A DNA stretch of 64,000 bases from Bacteroidetes bacterium 43-16 (GTDB taxonomy: Bacteria; Bacteroidota; Bacteroidia; Chitinophagales; Chitinophagaceae), in contig MKTB01000017.1 in assembly GCA_001897525.1 (NCBI GenBank), positions 326,750-390,749 on the forward strand, given 5' to 3'. Made by a program: the position numbers and the translations under genes. Shown here in pieces: positions 1-7,813 of this stretch (position 1 is its first letter; every line of letters begins with the position of its first letter). Under the pieces are notes generated by a model. The model saw only the letters and a program-made list of their open reading frames with translations. It did not search any database and was not told the DNA's origin.

Positions 1-258
1 GGACTCGCTGTAGTACAGGATCTCGCCAAGTAGTTCCTGTGCACTGTCCGGCTTATGCAGGGTGAGTACACTGGCATAGTTGAGCAGGCTGTCTATCCTG
101 GCGGTATCTGCATAGCGGGGTGGGGTGGTAACCGACCGTTCGGGATGAAGGGCTATACTGCTCCGATGTGGTGCAACCTGCCTGTTCTGCTGACCGGACA
201 AGGTAGTGGTGCAGCAGATGGATAGTAACAGGAAAACAACACAGGAAAGCAAATGCAT
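1..258 (-). CDS. secreted TPR-like protein, 5' part only
   Basis: An open frame of 86 codons runs from an ATG at 258 leftward off the window edge, so only the N-terminus is present. The first ~22 residues are a hydrophobic export signal (MHLLSCVVFLLLSICC). A variable linker follows, then a segment with RIDSLLNYASVLT and KPDSAQELLGEIL that looks like the first helices of a tetratricopeptide repeat. In Bacteroidota this arrangement often opens TPR sensor kinases or TPR-linked regulators, but nothing past residue 86 is visible, so the C-terminal domain is unknown. The gene is divergent from the SBBP-repeat gene at 443, with 184 bases between the two starts. Confidence 0.7.
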   Translation of the reverse strand, partial: MHLLSCVVFLLLSICCTTTLSGQQNRQVAPHRSSIALHPERSVTTPPRYADTARIDSLLNYASVLTLHKPDSAQELLGEILYYSES

Positions 259-442
259 GGTTAAATGTAAGTAAAAACTTGTGTTTAAAATATACGGGAA
301 AATACGGAGTTCTAAAAATAGCGTATTATCACTTATTGTGGCGGCAGTGGCGGTAGATTATCTTTACCTCAGCAATAAACAAATAGTATCTCCCTGTGAT
401 TGATGCAATTTGTATGTTTTTTAAACCAAAAAATCAAGGAAA

Positions 443-3259
443 ATGAAAAAGATCTTATTACTGGCACTTTTACTCATCGGGGTATGTGGTGCTGATGCCC
501 GTAGCGCGCCTTTACCAGCGGCACCCAAAAGGGATGCCTTAGTCTTTATTGAAAACGTAGGGCAGATAACCGATCAGCACCATAAGCAGAGGAAAGATGT
601 TCGCTTTAAGCTGCAACAGGAAAATTTTACGGTATTGCTCAGCGATAAAGGTATCCATTATCAATGGAATAAGGCTGAAGGCATTGACCCGCAAAACCTG
701 CGTAACCATACGGCTTTCCAGGTGAATCATTACCGCATGGATGTGGAATTGATCGGGGCTAATCCTAAAGCGGAGATCATCAGCGGGCAACAGGCCTCTT
801 ACTATGAGCGTTATTACCTGGAGCATTTAGGTTTAAAAGGGCAAACGGCAAGGGCTTTTGAACAGGTGACCTATAAAGATATTTACCCCGGCATCGACTG
901 GGTCTTGTATGTGAGTAAAGATAAAGTAGGTAAGGAACAGCTTAAATATGATTTTATAGTACATCCGGGTGCAGACCCGGCAAAGATCCGGCTGAAGTAT
1001 AAGGGTGCAGGTAGTGTCGTGCTCAATAAAGACGGCAGCCTTTCTGCCAGTACGCCCATGGGCACGATCACAGAAGCAGCGCCTTATACTTATGTGATGC
1101 AGGGCAATAAAACCGGGCAAGGGCAAATGGTCTCTTCCCGTTATGAGCTCAAGGATAATGTGCTGAGTTTTAAAACGGATGCCTACTCCGGTACCCTGGT
1201 GATCGACCCGTCACTGGAATGGGGCACTTACTATGGAGGAGCAGGCTTTGACCTGGGTACGGTATTGGCCTGTGATTTTGCCGGGAATATCTATCTGACG
1301 GGGGCTTCCTGGATGGGCACTAATATCGCTACCTCGGGCAGCCACCAAAGCACGAGTGCCGGGGATTTTGATGCATTCCTGGCCAAGTTTGATGCGAATG
1401 GTAACCGCATCTGGGCTACTTATTATGGGGGAAGCAGTGTTGACTACAGCTTCGGGCTTGCCTGTGACCAGAACAACAGGGTGTTTATATCGGGCACTAC
1501 GCAGAGCCTGAGTGGTATTGCCACTGCGGGCAGCCACCAGGCAACTTATGCGGGATCTACAGATAACTACCTGGCCCGGTTTGACAGTGCAGGTGTGCTT
1601 TTATGGGCGACTTATTATGGCAGCAGTGGCAGCGAGTACAATGGCATTTGCACGGTAGATGAAACCGGACATGTATACCTGGCGGGCTATACGGCCGGTA
1701 GTAATAATATTGCCAGTAACGGGCACCAGAGCAGTAATGGCGGTGGGATCAATGATGCTTACCTCGCTAAATTTGATACTTCGGGATTGAGGATATGGAG
1801 CACTTACTACGGGGGATCGGGAAGTGATGAAGCGGATGGCATCGCCTGCGATTTAATGGGTAATGTGTACCTGGGTGGTAATACCAACAGCCCCAACAAT
1901 ATTGCTACTGCCGGTAGTCACCAGCCTGTATTGGGGGGCTTATATGATAACTTCCTGGTCAAGTTTGACCCGAACGGACAGAGGCAATGGGCAACTTATT
2001 ACGGAGGTACGGGCAATGAGTTCAACGGGTATATGAGAATGGTTGCTTGTGATAAAGCAGGCAATGTGTACACCTGCGGACATTCTCAAAGTGCTTCGGG
2101 TATTGCTACTGCAGGGAGCCATCAACCGGCACTTGCGGGGGGCTATGATGCTTACCTGGTCAAGTTCAATACTTCGGGTCAGCGCGCCTGGGGTACTTAT
2201 TATGGCGGGGCCGGTGATGAAAACGGGGGTGCTATTGCTATTGATTTCTCGGATAAGATCTTCTGGTCGGGCATTACCACCAGCACCTCGGGCATTATTA
2301 CGGCAGATGCGCAGCAGGTGAATTTTGGCGGTGGCCCTAATGATGCCTTCCTTTCCCGGTTTAGCGGTGCTGGCGTATTAGAATACGGAACTTACTACGG
2401 TGGTTCTGAAACGGATGAAGGTTATGCCGTAGGTTTTGACTATATAGGTAATGCTTATATTTCCGGCGGTACCAACAGTTCTAATAATATAGCCACTCCG
2501 GGTAGCTTCTCCACGGTTTTCGGTGGTGGTATTGCGGTATATCTTGCTAAGTTCTGTACTTCGGTAGCAGCGACACAAATCGGCGGTCCGGATACACTTT
2601 GCGCGAATACTACAGCTACCTTTTTTGCCACACCTTTACAAGGAGCCAGTGCTTATATCTGGGATATCCCTTCGGGCTGGAGCGGCAGTTCAAATACTTC
2701 GAGCATTACCGTACAGACTAATGGCACGGGAGGCACAGTATCGGTAAGCGTTGTGCGCTGCGATACCAGTGCGACACAATCGCTACAGGTGCATGTGGTT
2801 CCGGAGATCCCGGCCCAGATCGTGGTCAACAATATGGTCTTGAGTACCCTTAATACGCACAGCGCTTATCAATGGATCAGGGATGGTGTGGCTATTGCCG
2901 GGGCGACCAATGCGACGTATACCGTAACACAGGACGGGCTATATACTGTTGCTGTGGCTAATCCTTATTGTAACGACACCTCTGATGCGGTATTGTTTAG
3001 CGGTGGTGTAGGCTTTGATGACCCGGTTAAGATTGCTGCGCAGATCAAGGTATTCCCGAATCCTGCTATGGATAAAGTTTACCTCCGGTCTGATGCCGAT
3101 TTCCGTTTAAGACTGTTAGGTATTGATGGCAGAGTACACCTGGAAAGCCCGAAAACGGAAAGTATTGATGTGCACTTTTTAAGTCCGGGCATTTATTTGT
3201 TGGAATTCCGCGATGCTGATGGCCGGCTTATAGGTATGAAGAAGCTAGTGAAGCAATAG
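443..3259 (+). CDS. SBBP-repeat beta-propeller protein with T9SS type A sorting domain
   Basis: A 938-residue secreted protein. A signal peptide covers residues 1-20 (ends near GADARSAP). Residues ~33-255 match the N-terminal domain that usually precedes SBBP repeats in Bacteroidota (FIENVGQ start, YDFIVHPGADP in the middle). From ~258 to ~715 there are seven ~65-residue repeats, each opening W(G/A)TYYGG and containing D..GN.Y..G and N.I.T.GSHQ, which predict a beta-propeller. Two Ig/PKD-like segments follow (~720-860). The last ~70 residues start VFPNPAMDKVYL and end in a KKLVKQ tail, the T9SS type A signal that sends proteins through the outer membrane for cleavage or anchoring. The ligand is unknown; cell-surface adhesion or binding is an inference from the architecture. 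Confidence 0.9.
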   Translation: MKKILLLALLLIGVCGADARSAPLPAAPKRDALVFIENVGQITDQHHKQRKDVRFKLQQENFTVLLSDKGIHYQWNKAEGIDPQNLRNHTAFQVNHYRMDVELIGANPKAEIISGQQASYYERYYLEHLGLKGQTARAFEQVTYKDIYPGIDWVLYVSKDKVGKEQLKYDFIVHPGADPAKIRLKYKGAGSVVLNKDGSLSASTPMGTITEAAPYTYVMQGNKTGQGQMVSSRYELKDNVLSFKTDAYSGTLVIDPSLEWGTYYGGAGFDLGTVLACDFAGNIYLTGASWMGTNIATSGSHQSTSAGDFDAFLAKFDANGNRIWATYYGGSSVDYSFGLACDQNNRVFISGTTQSLSGIATAGSHQATYAGSTDNYLARFDSAGVLLWATYYGSSGSEYNGICTVDETGHVYLAGYTAGSNNIASNGHQSSNGGGINDAYLAKFDTSGLRIWSTYYGGSGSDEADGIACDLMGNVYLGGNTNSPNNIATAGSHQPVLGGLYDNFLVKFDPNGQRQWATYYGGTGNEFNGYMRMVACDKAGNVYTCGHSQSASGIATAGSHQPALAGGYDAYLVKFNTSGQRAWGTYYGGAGDENGGAIAIDFSDKIFWSGITTSTSGIITADAQQVNFGGGPNDAFLSRFSGAGVLEYGTYYGGSETDEGYAVGFDYIGNAYISGGTNSSNNIATPGSFSTVFGGGIAVYLAKFCTSVAATQIGGPDTLCANTTATFFATPLQGASAYIWDIPSGWSGSSNTSSITVQTNGTGGTVSVSVVRCDTSATQSLQVHVVPEIPAQIVVNNMVLSTLNTHSAYQWIRDGVAIAGATNATYTVTQDGLYTVAVANPYCNDTSDAVLFSGGVGFDDPVKIAAQIKVFPNPAMDKVYLRSDADFRLRLLGIDGRVHLESPKTESIDVHFLSPGIYLLEFRDADGRLIGMKKLVKQ

Positions 3260-3276
3260 TCCTGAACTCAATTTTA

Positions 3277-3319
3277 CCATAACAAAGCCCGCTTTATCAT
3301 AAAGCGGGCTTTGTTATGG
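3277..3319. terminator. bidirectional intrinsic terminator
   Basis: Perfect 19-bp inverted repeat (core AAAGCGGGCTTTG) with a 5-base loop at 3296-3300. It sits between the convergent ends of the SBBP-repeat gene and arsC, so it can end transcription from both sides. Confidence 0.8.
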
Positions 3320-3389
3320 TATCCGTTTTGCAGAGCAGGAAGGGGCCTATGCCTGTCCGGCTATGCTCATAGGGCTATTTAAATCCATT

Positions 3390-3809
3390 TTATAGATGCT
3401 GCTGTACAAAGTCTCTGCAATAATCTTTAATGAGGGCACGTGTAGCCCTAAACTGCTGCGCGATTTCATCTGCTGTGCCTGAAGCCCTTGCAGGATCGGG
3501 GAAATTGTGGTGTGATTTTTTTGCTTTGCCGGGAAACAGGGGACAACGCTCCCGAGCATGATCACAGACCGTGATCACAAAGTCAAAGTCGATACCGGCA
3601 TATTCTAAAACATGATTGGAGGTGTGGCCGGATATATCCAGGCCATCTTCCAGCATTGTTGTGATGGCCATTGGGTTCAGGCCATGTGTTTCCACTCCGG
3701 CACTGTAAATGTCGGCCTTTCCTGCCGCAAAATGCCTTAAATAAGCTTCTGCCATTTGACTGCGGCAACTGTTGCCGGTACACAGCACTAATATTTTCTT
3801 TGTTTCCAT
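3390..3809 (-). CDS. arsC: arsenate reductase, thioredoxin-coupled low-molecular-weight phosphatase type
   Basis: A 139-residue protein that reduces arsenate to arsenite. I place the start at 3809, not at the farther ATG at 3851, because METKKILVLCTGNSCRS then begins at residue 1. With that start the P-loop nucleophile is Cys10 in the CX5R loop (C10TGNSCR16), and the redox pair falls at Cys82 and Cys89 (VCDHARERC). These are exactly the positions known for the S. aureus pI258 ArsC, which uses Cys10, 82 and 89 and is recycled by thioredoxin. A conserved Asp near the DPA motif is also visible. The gene is last in the leftward ars cluster behind arsR and the DUF6428 gene. No arsenite pump (ArsB or Acr3) lies in the window, so export must be encoded elsewhere. 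Confidence 0.93.
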   Translation of the reverse strand: METKKILVLCTGNSCRSQMAEAYLRHFAAGKADIYSAGVETHGLNPMAITTMLEDGLDISGHTSNHVLEYAGIDFDFVITVCDHARERCPLFPGKAKKSHHNFPDPARASGTADEIAQQFRATRALIKDYCRDFVQQHL

Positions 3810-3817
3810 GATGATTT

Positions 3818-3961
3818 TTATACGAATAACCAGATGATATTGATGATGCAAAACTTAGGGTCGAAGCCGAAAATGACTTGCAGCAGGATCACTGATGCTG
3901 TAATAATGACCGGCTTTTTATAGCGCAGGTATAGTTGTTTTAATTTAACACTGCCCCTCAC
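3818..3961 (-). CDS. possible 47-residue membrane peptide in the ars operon
   Basis: The whole gap between the DUF6428 gene and arsC is open in one frame from a GTG at 3961-3959 to a TAA at 3818. The predicted peptide has a basic N-terminus (KLKQLYLRYKKP) and a hydrophobic stretch (VIITASVILLQVIFGF), a short polar break, then IINIIWLFV. That is a plausible one- or two-helix membrane peptide. The GTG overlaps the end of the DUF6428 gene by 17 bases in another frame, which would allow coupled translation, and the stop lies 8 bases before the arsC start. No better start codon exists and I do not recognise a family, so it could be chance or a relic. Confidence 0.35.
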   Translation of the reverse strand: MRGSVKLKQLYLRYKKPVIITASVILLQVIFGFDPKFCIINIIWLFV

Positions 3962-4406
3962 CACAACAAGAAGATTTTTTGAGTTCGGCCAGCTGCAGGG
4001 GCTTTTTTTGTTGGGGGATGCCGCAGGCATCCTGGGCCAGGCAAGCCGTAGTTTTATTTTCCAGGATAAAATGCCGGTTATTAAATGCCAGACCGTATTT
4101 GCCGATGGTGCCGCTTTGGTATTCCACTTCTATTTCCAGGTCGGTAATGCCCAGTTGCTCTTCTGAAAGCCGGATGATATGTAATAGTTTTTCAGGCTTC
4201 AGGCGATGCTCATAATCATCTGCATTCCAAAGCTGGAAATTGACCACCTGCTCTTTACGAACGGTGCCGCCACAATCTATAAAATGCCTGCTTACCAGGC
4301 CTACTTCCGTTACATGAAAGTGTTCCGGCACCCATGCACCGTCAGGCAGTTGAAAGGCCACATTATCGAGGCCGGGTAATAGTGCTTTTAATTCAGAAAG
4401 TTTCAT
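3945..4406 (-). CDS. DUF6428 family protein of the ars cluster
   Basis: A 153-residue soluble protein. It matches, from memory, the DUF6428 family that commonly sits between arsR and arsC in Bacteroidota; its biochemical role is not known. Visible features are a hydrophilic mixed alpha/beta sequence, HFHVTEVG and RHFIDCGG segments near residues 29-47, and a Cys-rich end (CLAQDACG, then SSCCGEGQC) that could bind metal or arsenite. An ArsR-type palindrome lies 28 bases upstream of its ATG, so it is probably controlled by the arsR product in addition to read-through from arsR. Confidence 0.75.
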   Translation of the reverse strand: MKLSELKALLPGLDNVAFQLPDGAWVPEHFHVTEVGLVSRHFIDCGGTVRKEQVVNFQLWNADDYEHRLKPEKLLHIIRLSEEQLGITDLEIEVEYQSGTIGKYGLAFNNRHFILENKTTACLAQDACGIPQQKKPLQLAELKKSSCCGEGQC

Positions 4407-4433
4407 CGTATTGATTTATTTAATTGTTATAAT

Positions 4434-4443
4434 GCAATATTGC
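4434..4443. promoter_or_regulatory. ArsR-type operator in front of the DUF6428 gene
   Basis: Perfect 10-bp palindrome GCAATATTGC in the 60-bp gap between arsR and the DUF6428 gene. It shares the core CAATATT with the palindrome in front of arsR, which points to the same regulator. Function is inferred. Confidence 0.5.
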
Positions 4444-4466
4444 GATATATTGAAGCATAGAAAATT

Positions 4467-4796
4467 TTAGCAACATTTGTTTGCGGCTATATTTTCCGTA
4501 AAAAAGAGGTCCAGTTCTTTTTTGAATTTCAGCCATACTTTTTCATCAATACAGTAGCATACGCTGGTACCTTCAATATTTCCTTTAATGATGCCTATGT
4601 TTTTAAGCTCTTTTAAGTGTTGGGAAATGGTAGCCTGTGCCAGTCCTAATTCCTGTACGAGATCGTTACAGATACAGGCATTTTGCCTGATGATGTATTG
4701 CAGGATGGCAATACGGGCAGGGTGGGCGAGTGCTTTAAACACTGATGCCAAATGATTTTGTTTTGCCGTAAAGATATCTGACCTGGTGACTCCCAT
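4467..4796 (-). CDS. arsR: ArsR/SmtB-family winged-helix repressor
   Basis: A 109-residue metalloregulator from the start chosen at 4796 (MGVTRSDIF). The longer reading from 4844 would place the upstream operator inside the gene, so I reject it. The winged helix is clear: FKALAHPARIAILQYI (helices 1-2), then NDLVQELGLAQATISQHLKEL as the recognition helix-turn-helix (given here by its ends, DLVQELG to QHLKEL), then the wing at GIIKGNIEGTSVCYC. The motif NACICNDL supplies the Cys pair typical of arsenite-sensing ArsR proteins (ELCVCDL in E. coli). A CC pair ends the protein. It is first in the leftward ars cluster and probably represses it until arsenite binds. Confidence 0.9.
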   Translation of the reverse strand: MGVTRSDIFTAKQNHLASVFKALAHPARIAILQYIIRQNACICNDLVQELGLAQATISQHLKELKNIGIIKGNIEGTSVCYCIDEKVWLKFKKELDLFFTENIAANKCC

Positions 4797-4809
4797 TGTT
4801 TTTAATTGT

Positions 4810-4825
4810 ATCGCAATATTACGAT
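4810..4825. promoter_or_regulatory. ArsR-type operator upstream of arsR
   Basis: Imperfect 16-bp palindrome ATCGCAATATTACGAT (14 of 16 positions symmetric), 13 bases before the chosen arsR ATG. The core matches the palindrome at 4434-4443, which supports autoregulation by ArsR. Confidence 0.55.
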
Positions 4826-4966
4826 CAATAAGCGGAACTATCAAATTTTATTTGCTGCTCTGTTTAAAACCTGTATCTAATTCATCTGTTTAAAGAGCAT
4901 GATAGCAGGTAGCCATCTCCATTTGATATCTATATGCGAAAAATAATGTTGTTATCATTTTCCGTT

Positions 4967-5794
4967 TCATTGGAAGTATTCGATGATTGTATAGTTGCCA
5001 TCGTAATATTTGGTCAATAATTCTTTGAGATAATACTTGTGTTGCACGCCGGTGAGGACAACAATAGTTTTCCCTTTATGCAGGTTTGCCTGCTTTATAA
5101 TATTCAGGGCCATGGCATTATTTCTCAGGTCCCAGAAATTGCACCAAAGTTGATAGCCATCCCGGTAGGAGATCTTTTCACCGTCAGGTTTGGTCACAAA
5201 TTGCTCTGCAAAGATTGCTTCTGAATGAACGATCTTAGGCAGTTGATGATGTTGTATCTCCTGACGATGCCTGTTTAGTTGTTCAAACTCCATAGAATTC
5301 ATGGCAGCAATACCTTTCTTAGAAAAATCAATCAGGGCTTTATTGGCATCTTTATAGGACTTGTATCGCTTTCGATTGGTCTTGCTGAGCAGCTTGTTTT
5401 CGTACAAGCTGTCCATAAGCTGTATCGCCAGGCGATCAGTAGGGGTCATGCCATTGTTTTTCCTATACCGGTTTCTGCCTTCAAACTCAAAGGGCAGGTT
5501 TAAGGTCGCCGGGTATTTTTTTATATACATCAGCGAAGCATTTTGTTCATTAGAAGTGGGCCTTATATCATCAAAGTAAGTGGCTATCTGTTCGCTATCA
5601 TTTTCCTGCAATAATACATTGGGTTGAATACTATCCAATATTTCAAACAACATTTGAGGATTTAAAATCGCGGAAGCCTCATGAACGGTGCCAATGAGGT
5701 ATAATTTAGTTTTTTGTGTGCTTTGAGCAAAACTAAATGTAGACATAAGCAGGAGAAGTATGGATAACAGCCCCTTTGTAAGTTTGTGGTTCAT
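4967..5794 (-). CDS. secreted TraB/PrgY/GumN-like protein
   Basis: From the ATG at 5794 the protein has 275 residues with a clear signal peptide (MNHKLTKGLLSILLLLMSTFSFAQ), which is why I prefer it to the ATG at 5869. Near the N-terminus of the mature part is LIGTVHEAS and near the C-terminus VVLTGVQHKYYL. These are the two GxxH motifs of the TraB/Tiki/GumN fold, a proposed metalloprotease-like family; a Glu in LLQENDS could complete the site. The middle (about residues 100-200) is Lys/Asn-rich helix and is not conserved in my recollection. The substrate is unknown. The gene is alone, on the same strand as arsR but more than 120 bases upstream of it. Confidence 0.65.
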   Translation of the reverse strand: MNHKLTKGLLSILLLLMSTFSFAQSTQKTKLYLIGTVHEASAILNPQMLFEILDSIQPNVLLQENDSEQIATYFDDIRPTSNEQNASLMYIKKYPATLNLPFEFEGRNRYRKNNGMTPTDRLAIQLMDSLYENKLLSKTNRKRYKSYKDANKALIDFSKKGIAAMNSMEFEQLNRHRQEIQHHQLPKIVHSEAIFAEQFVTKPDGEKISYRDGYQLWCNFWDLRNNAMALNIIKQANLHKGKTIVVLTGVQHKYYLKELLTKYYDGNYTIIEYFQ

Positions 5795-6182
5795 CGTTTC
5801 AATATGTGGGTCTTGCGGAGTATTATAAATTATGCCCGTTATAGCTGCAATAGCGGCATTGCTTTGCATAGGGTATTCTGGCTAGTATTTTTTTATGGCC
5901 TCCTGGTTCATTTAATTGATTTATTCCTGGCCGACCAGTACTTTTTATCATAAGCTGAAAGGTACTTAAATACCTGCGATTTTGTATAAACCAGTCATAG
6001 TTAATAGCAGGTGCTATTTAGAACTGTGTCCATAAAGTAATAAGGAGCAAAGCTGTAAGGTGTATGCAAAATAAGCAGTGCAACATATTTATATAAATTA
6101 TTTAATTTTAGTGAACTGAAACCATAACAACGACTACCTATATGAATAGATAATTATTGAGGACTTTTTAAATTATACTCCT
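5795..6182. other. 388-bp AT-rich intergenic region
   Basis: The stretch lies between two divergent genes and should hold both promoters. I see no clear TAnnTTTG element, no RNA gene and no coding signal in it. Confidence 0.5.
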
Positions 6183-6581
6183 ATGGAACTACATCAAACA
6201 ATAGCCTCCTTAGAAGCCCTTGCTTCGGGTTGCTCACCTGTAACAGGAGAGCTGATTAGCGGAGAAAGTGTGCTTAATGAACGCTCTGTAATCCGGGCAT
6301 TGCAGATTGCGATTGAACACCTCAAAAAAGACAAACCCACAAGCCAGGCAGGTATTGAAATTAGTGAAGCAGAGATTAAAGCAGCTATTCAGCTTTTCTC
6401 CGATCATCAGTTATCGCCTGCCTACAGCAGGCTCACGGCATTTTTTCTGACCGGGAGAGACTTCAAAAATAAGTCTATTACCTCACATGAACTTTACGGA
6501 AAGTATAAAGAGGTCTACCAAAGGGGGCAGTTGCTGGACTTCTTTACCTCCTGGTTGCCGGATAATGCTTATCTTATTTAA
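6183..6581 (+). CDS. small soluble protein of unknown function
   Basis: A 132-residue protein without signal peptide or membrane segment. The N-terminal ~50 residues carry the pattern LEALASG.SPVTGELI....VL.....IRAL..AI.HLK, which has the regular look of a small conserved helical domain (a G.xP.TGE turn followed by a long helix). The remainder (EISEAEIKAAIQLF, then ITSHELYGKYKEVY) is also helical. I do not recognise the family and no function can be given. It stands alone: the gene before it is divergent and a transposase relic follows it. Confidence 0.65.
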   Translation: MELHQTIASLEALASGCSPVTGELISGESVLNERSVIRALQIAIEHLKKDKPTSQAGIEISEAEIKAAIQLFSDHQLSPAYSRLTAFFLTGRDFKNKSITSHELYGKYKEVYQRGQLLDFFTSWLPDNAYLI

Positions 6582-6766
6582 AAAAAAGTAGGGTTTCTCA
6601 GTATTGTTTAGGAATATAAGCAAATATAGTTTTGTTATAACAGGTTAATGCACGTTACTAATTTTGAAATATCAAAAAATATGCAGGTTTTTCAAGACCT
6701 GTCTATCCTTTTAAAGTAGATCATAGTAGCCAACAATTTTCAATATAAACAAACCAGTTTTTAAAA

Positions 6767-6931
6767 ATGGCAGCCAGAAACAAGTTGTCATTCCCAACTG
6801 ATGATGCAATCACGAAGTCTGTTTACCTGGTATTACGTGAAGGATCAAAAAAAAGGACCATGCCCATTAGGAACTGGGGCATGATCCTGAATCAATTTTT
6901 AACTATTTTTGGCAACAGAATAACGTTGTAA
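6767..6931 (+). pseudogene. 3' remnant of an IS256 (mutator)-type transposase
   Basis: A 54-codon frame from ATG 6767 to TAA 6931 reads as the C-terminal tail of an IS256-family transposase. After NKLSFPTDDAITKSVYLVL comes KKRTMPIRNWGMILNQF, then an FGNRI ending. The conserved tail of that family is K-K-W-T-x-P-[IM]-x-N-W followed by L.Q....F..R[IL]; here the first Trp is Arg. The catalytic DDE domain and the whole N-terminus (about 350 residues in intact members) are absent, so the element is dead. The family call comes from my memory of the motif, not from an alignment. Confidence 0.65.
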
Positions 6932-6954
6932 AAACCAAGCTCCCCGGTTAAAAA

Positions 6955-6978
6955 TTTACACACTTAATGAGATAGTTC
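6955..6978. repeat. possible terminal inverted repeat of the dead IS256-type element
   Basis: Starting 24 bases after the transposase stop is TTTACACACTTAATGAGATA followed by GTTC. Read on the other strand it begins GAACTATCTCATTAAGTGTG. This has the shape of IS256-family ends (a G.CTATC start and a TGTGTAAA inner part). No left-end partner is visible within the window. Confidence 0.4.
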
Positions 6979-7022
6979 ATAATTAACCACTCACCATTAA
7001 CCATTAACAACTAACAATTACC

Positions 7023-7799
7023 CTACCAGTCTTTGTCCAGCTTTTTCGGGCTTGTTTTACCTGCTTCGCCTTTGCGTTCCTGTACTTTTTTCTCGCTTTG
7101 CTGCACGGCATTCAACATTTCCGCAGCTCTTTGCTCGGTCATTTTCTGTGCCTCAGACTGGGACTGCTGTTGCTTCTGCTCTTCTTCTTTTTTCTTTTCT
7201 TCCTCGGATTGTTGCTTGTCTTTGTCCTTTTTGTCTTTATCTTTATCGTTCTTATCCTCCGGTTTTTTATCGTCCTTCTTATCTTCTTTGTTCTCGTCTT
7301 TATTGTCTTTTTTGTCTTTATCCTTTTGCTGATCGTCTTTTTTCTGATCCTGCTTTTTCAGCATCTCCTGGGCATAAGCCAGGTTGTATTTCGATTCCCG
7401 GTCAGCAGGATTGCTCTTTAGTGCATTTTTATAAGCATCCACGGCACTCTTCCAGTTCTTCTCTTCTGAAAAGCTATTTCCGATATTATGATAGGCCTTG
7501 GCCCTGAGGTTTTTGTCTGCGGTAAGGGTGAGGGCCTTTTCAAATTGTTTCCGGGCTGGTTCATACTTTTTGGTTTGCATCAAGGCATTACCACGGTTGT
7601 AAAAAGCTACCGGGTCCTGGTTATTTTTGCCTTGTGCTTTTTCATATAACTTATCCGACTCGGCATATTTATGCTGGTGATAGAGGTCATTCCCTTCATA
7701 TAGTATCGAGTTTATATTAGCTTGCTTTTTCTGCTCCTGGGCAAAAGAGGCAATCGACAAAAAACATGAGATAATAACTATAAAATATCTGTAAATCAT
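7023..7799 (-). CDS. batC: BatC-like TPR protein
   Basis: A 258-residue secreted or periplasmic protein with a signal peptide (MIYRYFIVIISCFLSIASFAQ). Residues ~25-160 hold about four tetratricopeptide repeats (for example AFYNRGNALMQTKKYEPARK and AKAYHNIGNSFSEEKNWKSA). Next comes a very Lys/Asp/Glu-rich stretch (~165-205), then a Gln-rich stretch (EEQKQQQSQSE). The end, MLNAVQQSEKKVQE to KKLDKDW, is the typical BatC C-terminus. BatC partners VWA proteins of the Bacteroides aerotolerance (bat) cluster; its exact role is unsettled. It lies 14 bases behind batB. The charged stretch creates long antisense open frames that are not genes. Confidence 0.85.
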   Translation of the reverse strand: MIYRYFIVIISCFLSIASFAQEQKKQANINSILYEGNDLYHQHKYAESDKLYEKAQGKNNQDPVAFYNRGNALMQTKKYEPARKQFEKALTLTADKNLRAKAYHNIGNSFSEEKNWKSAVDAYKNALKSNPADRESKYNLAYAQEMLKKQDQKKDDQQKDKDKKDNKDENKEDKKDDKKPEDKNDKDKDKKDKDKQQSEEEKKKEEEQKQQQSQSEAQKMTEQRAAEMLNAVQQSEKKVQERKGEAGKTSPKKLDKDW

Positions 7800-7813
7800 T
7801 TTTTATACTAAAA

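Larger units (their letters stand above)
6582..7022. other. 441-bp intergenic region holding an IS relic
   Basis: It contains the transposase fragment at 6767-6931 and a possible IS end at 6955-6978. Next to batC, at about 6980-7020, is a run of AATTAACC/ATTAAC-type short direct repeats, a low-complexity spacer often seen in Bacteroidota. Nothing else is visible. Confidence 0.6.

Noticed and set aside
1210..2560. Regularly spaced DNA repeats that could suggest a repeat array
   Set aside because: They are the ~65-codon SBBP repeats of a coding sequence, far too long and diverged for CRISPR.
6020..6040. ACTGTGTCCATAAAGT, reminiscent of an IS end
   Set aside because: No partner end, no transposase frame and no target duplication are nearby.
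6854..6888. 12-bp hairpin with flanking A and T runs, terminator-like on both strands
   Set aside because: It lies inside the transposase remnant, where the same bases encode the conserved KKRTMPIRNW and GMIL residues. The symmetry is probably chance, although it might act as a terminator for batC.
7033..7507. Overlapping Phe/Ser/Leu-rich plus-strand frames
   Set aside because: They are the mirror of the Lys/Asp/Glu-rich stretch of batC and not genes.
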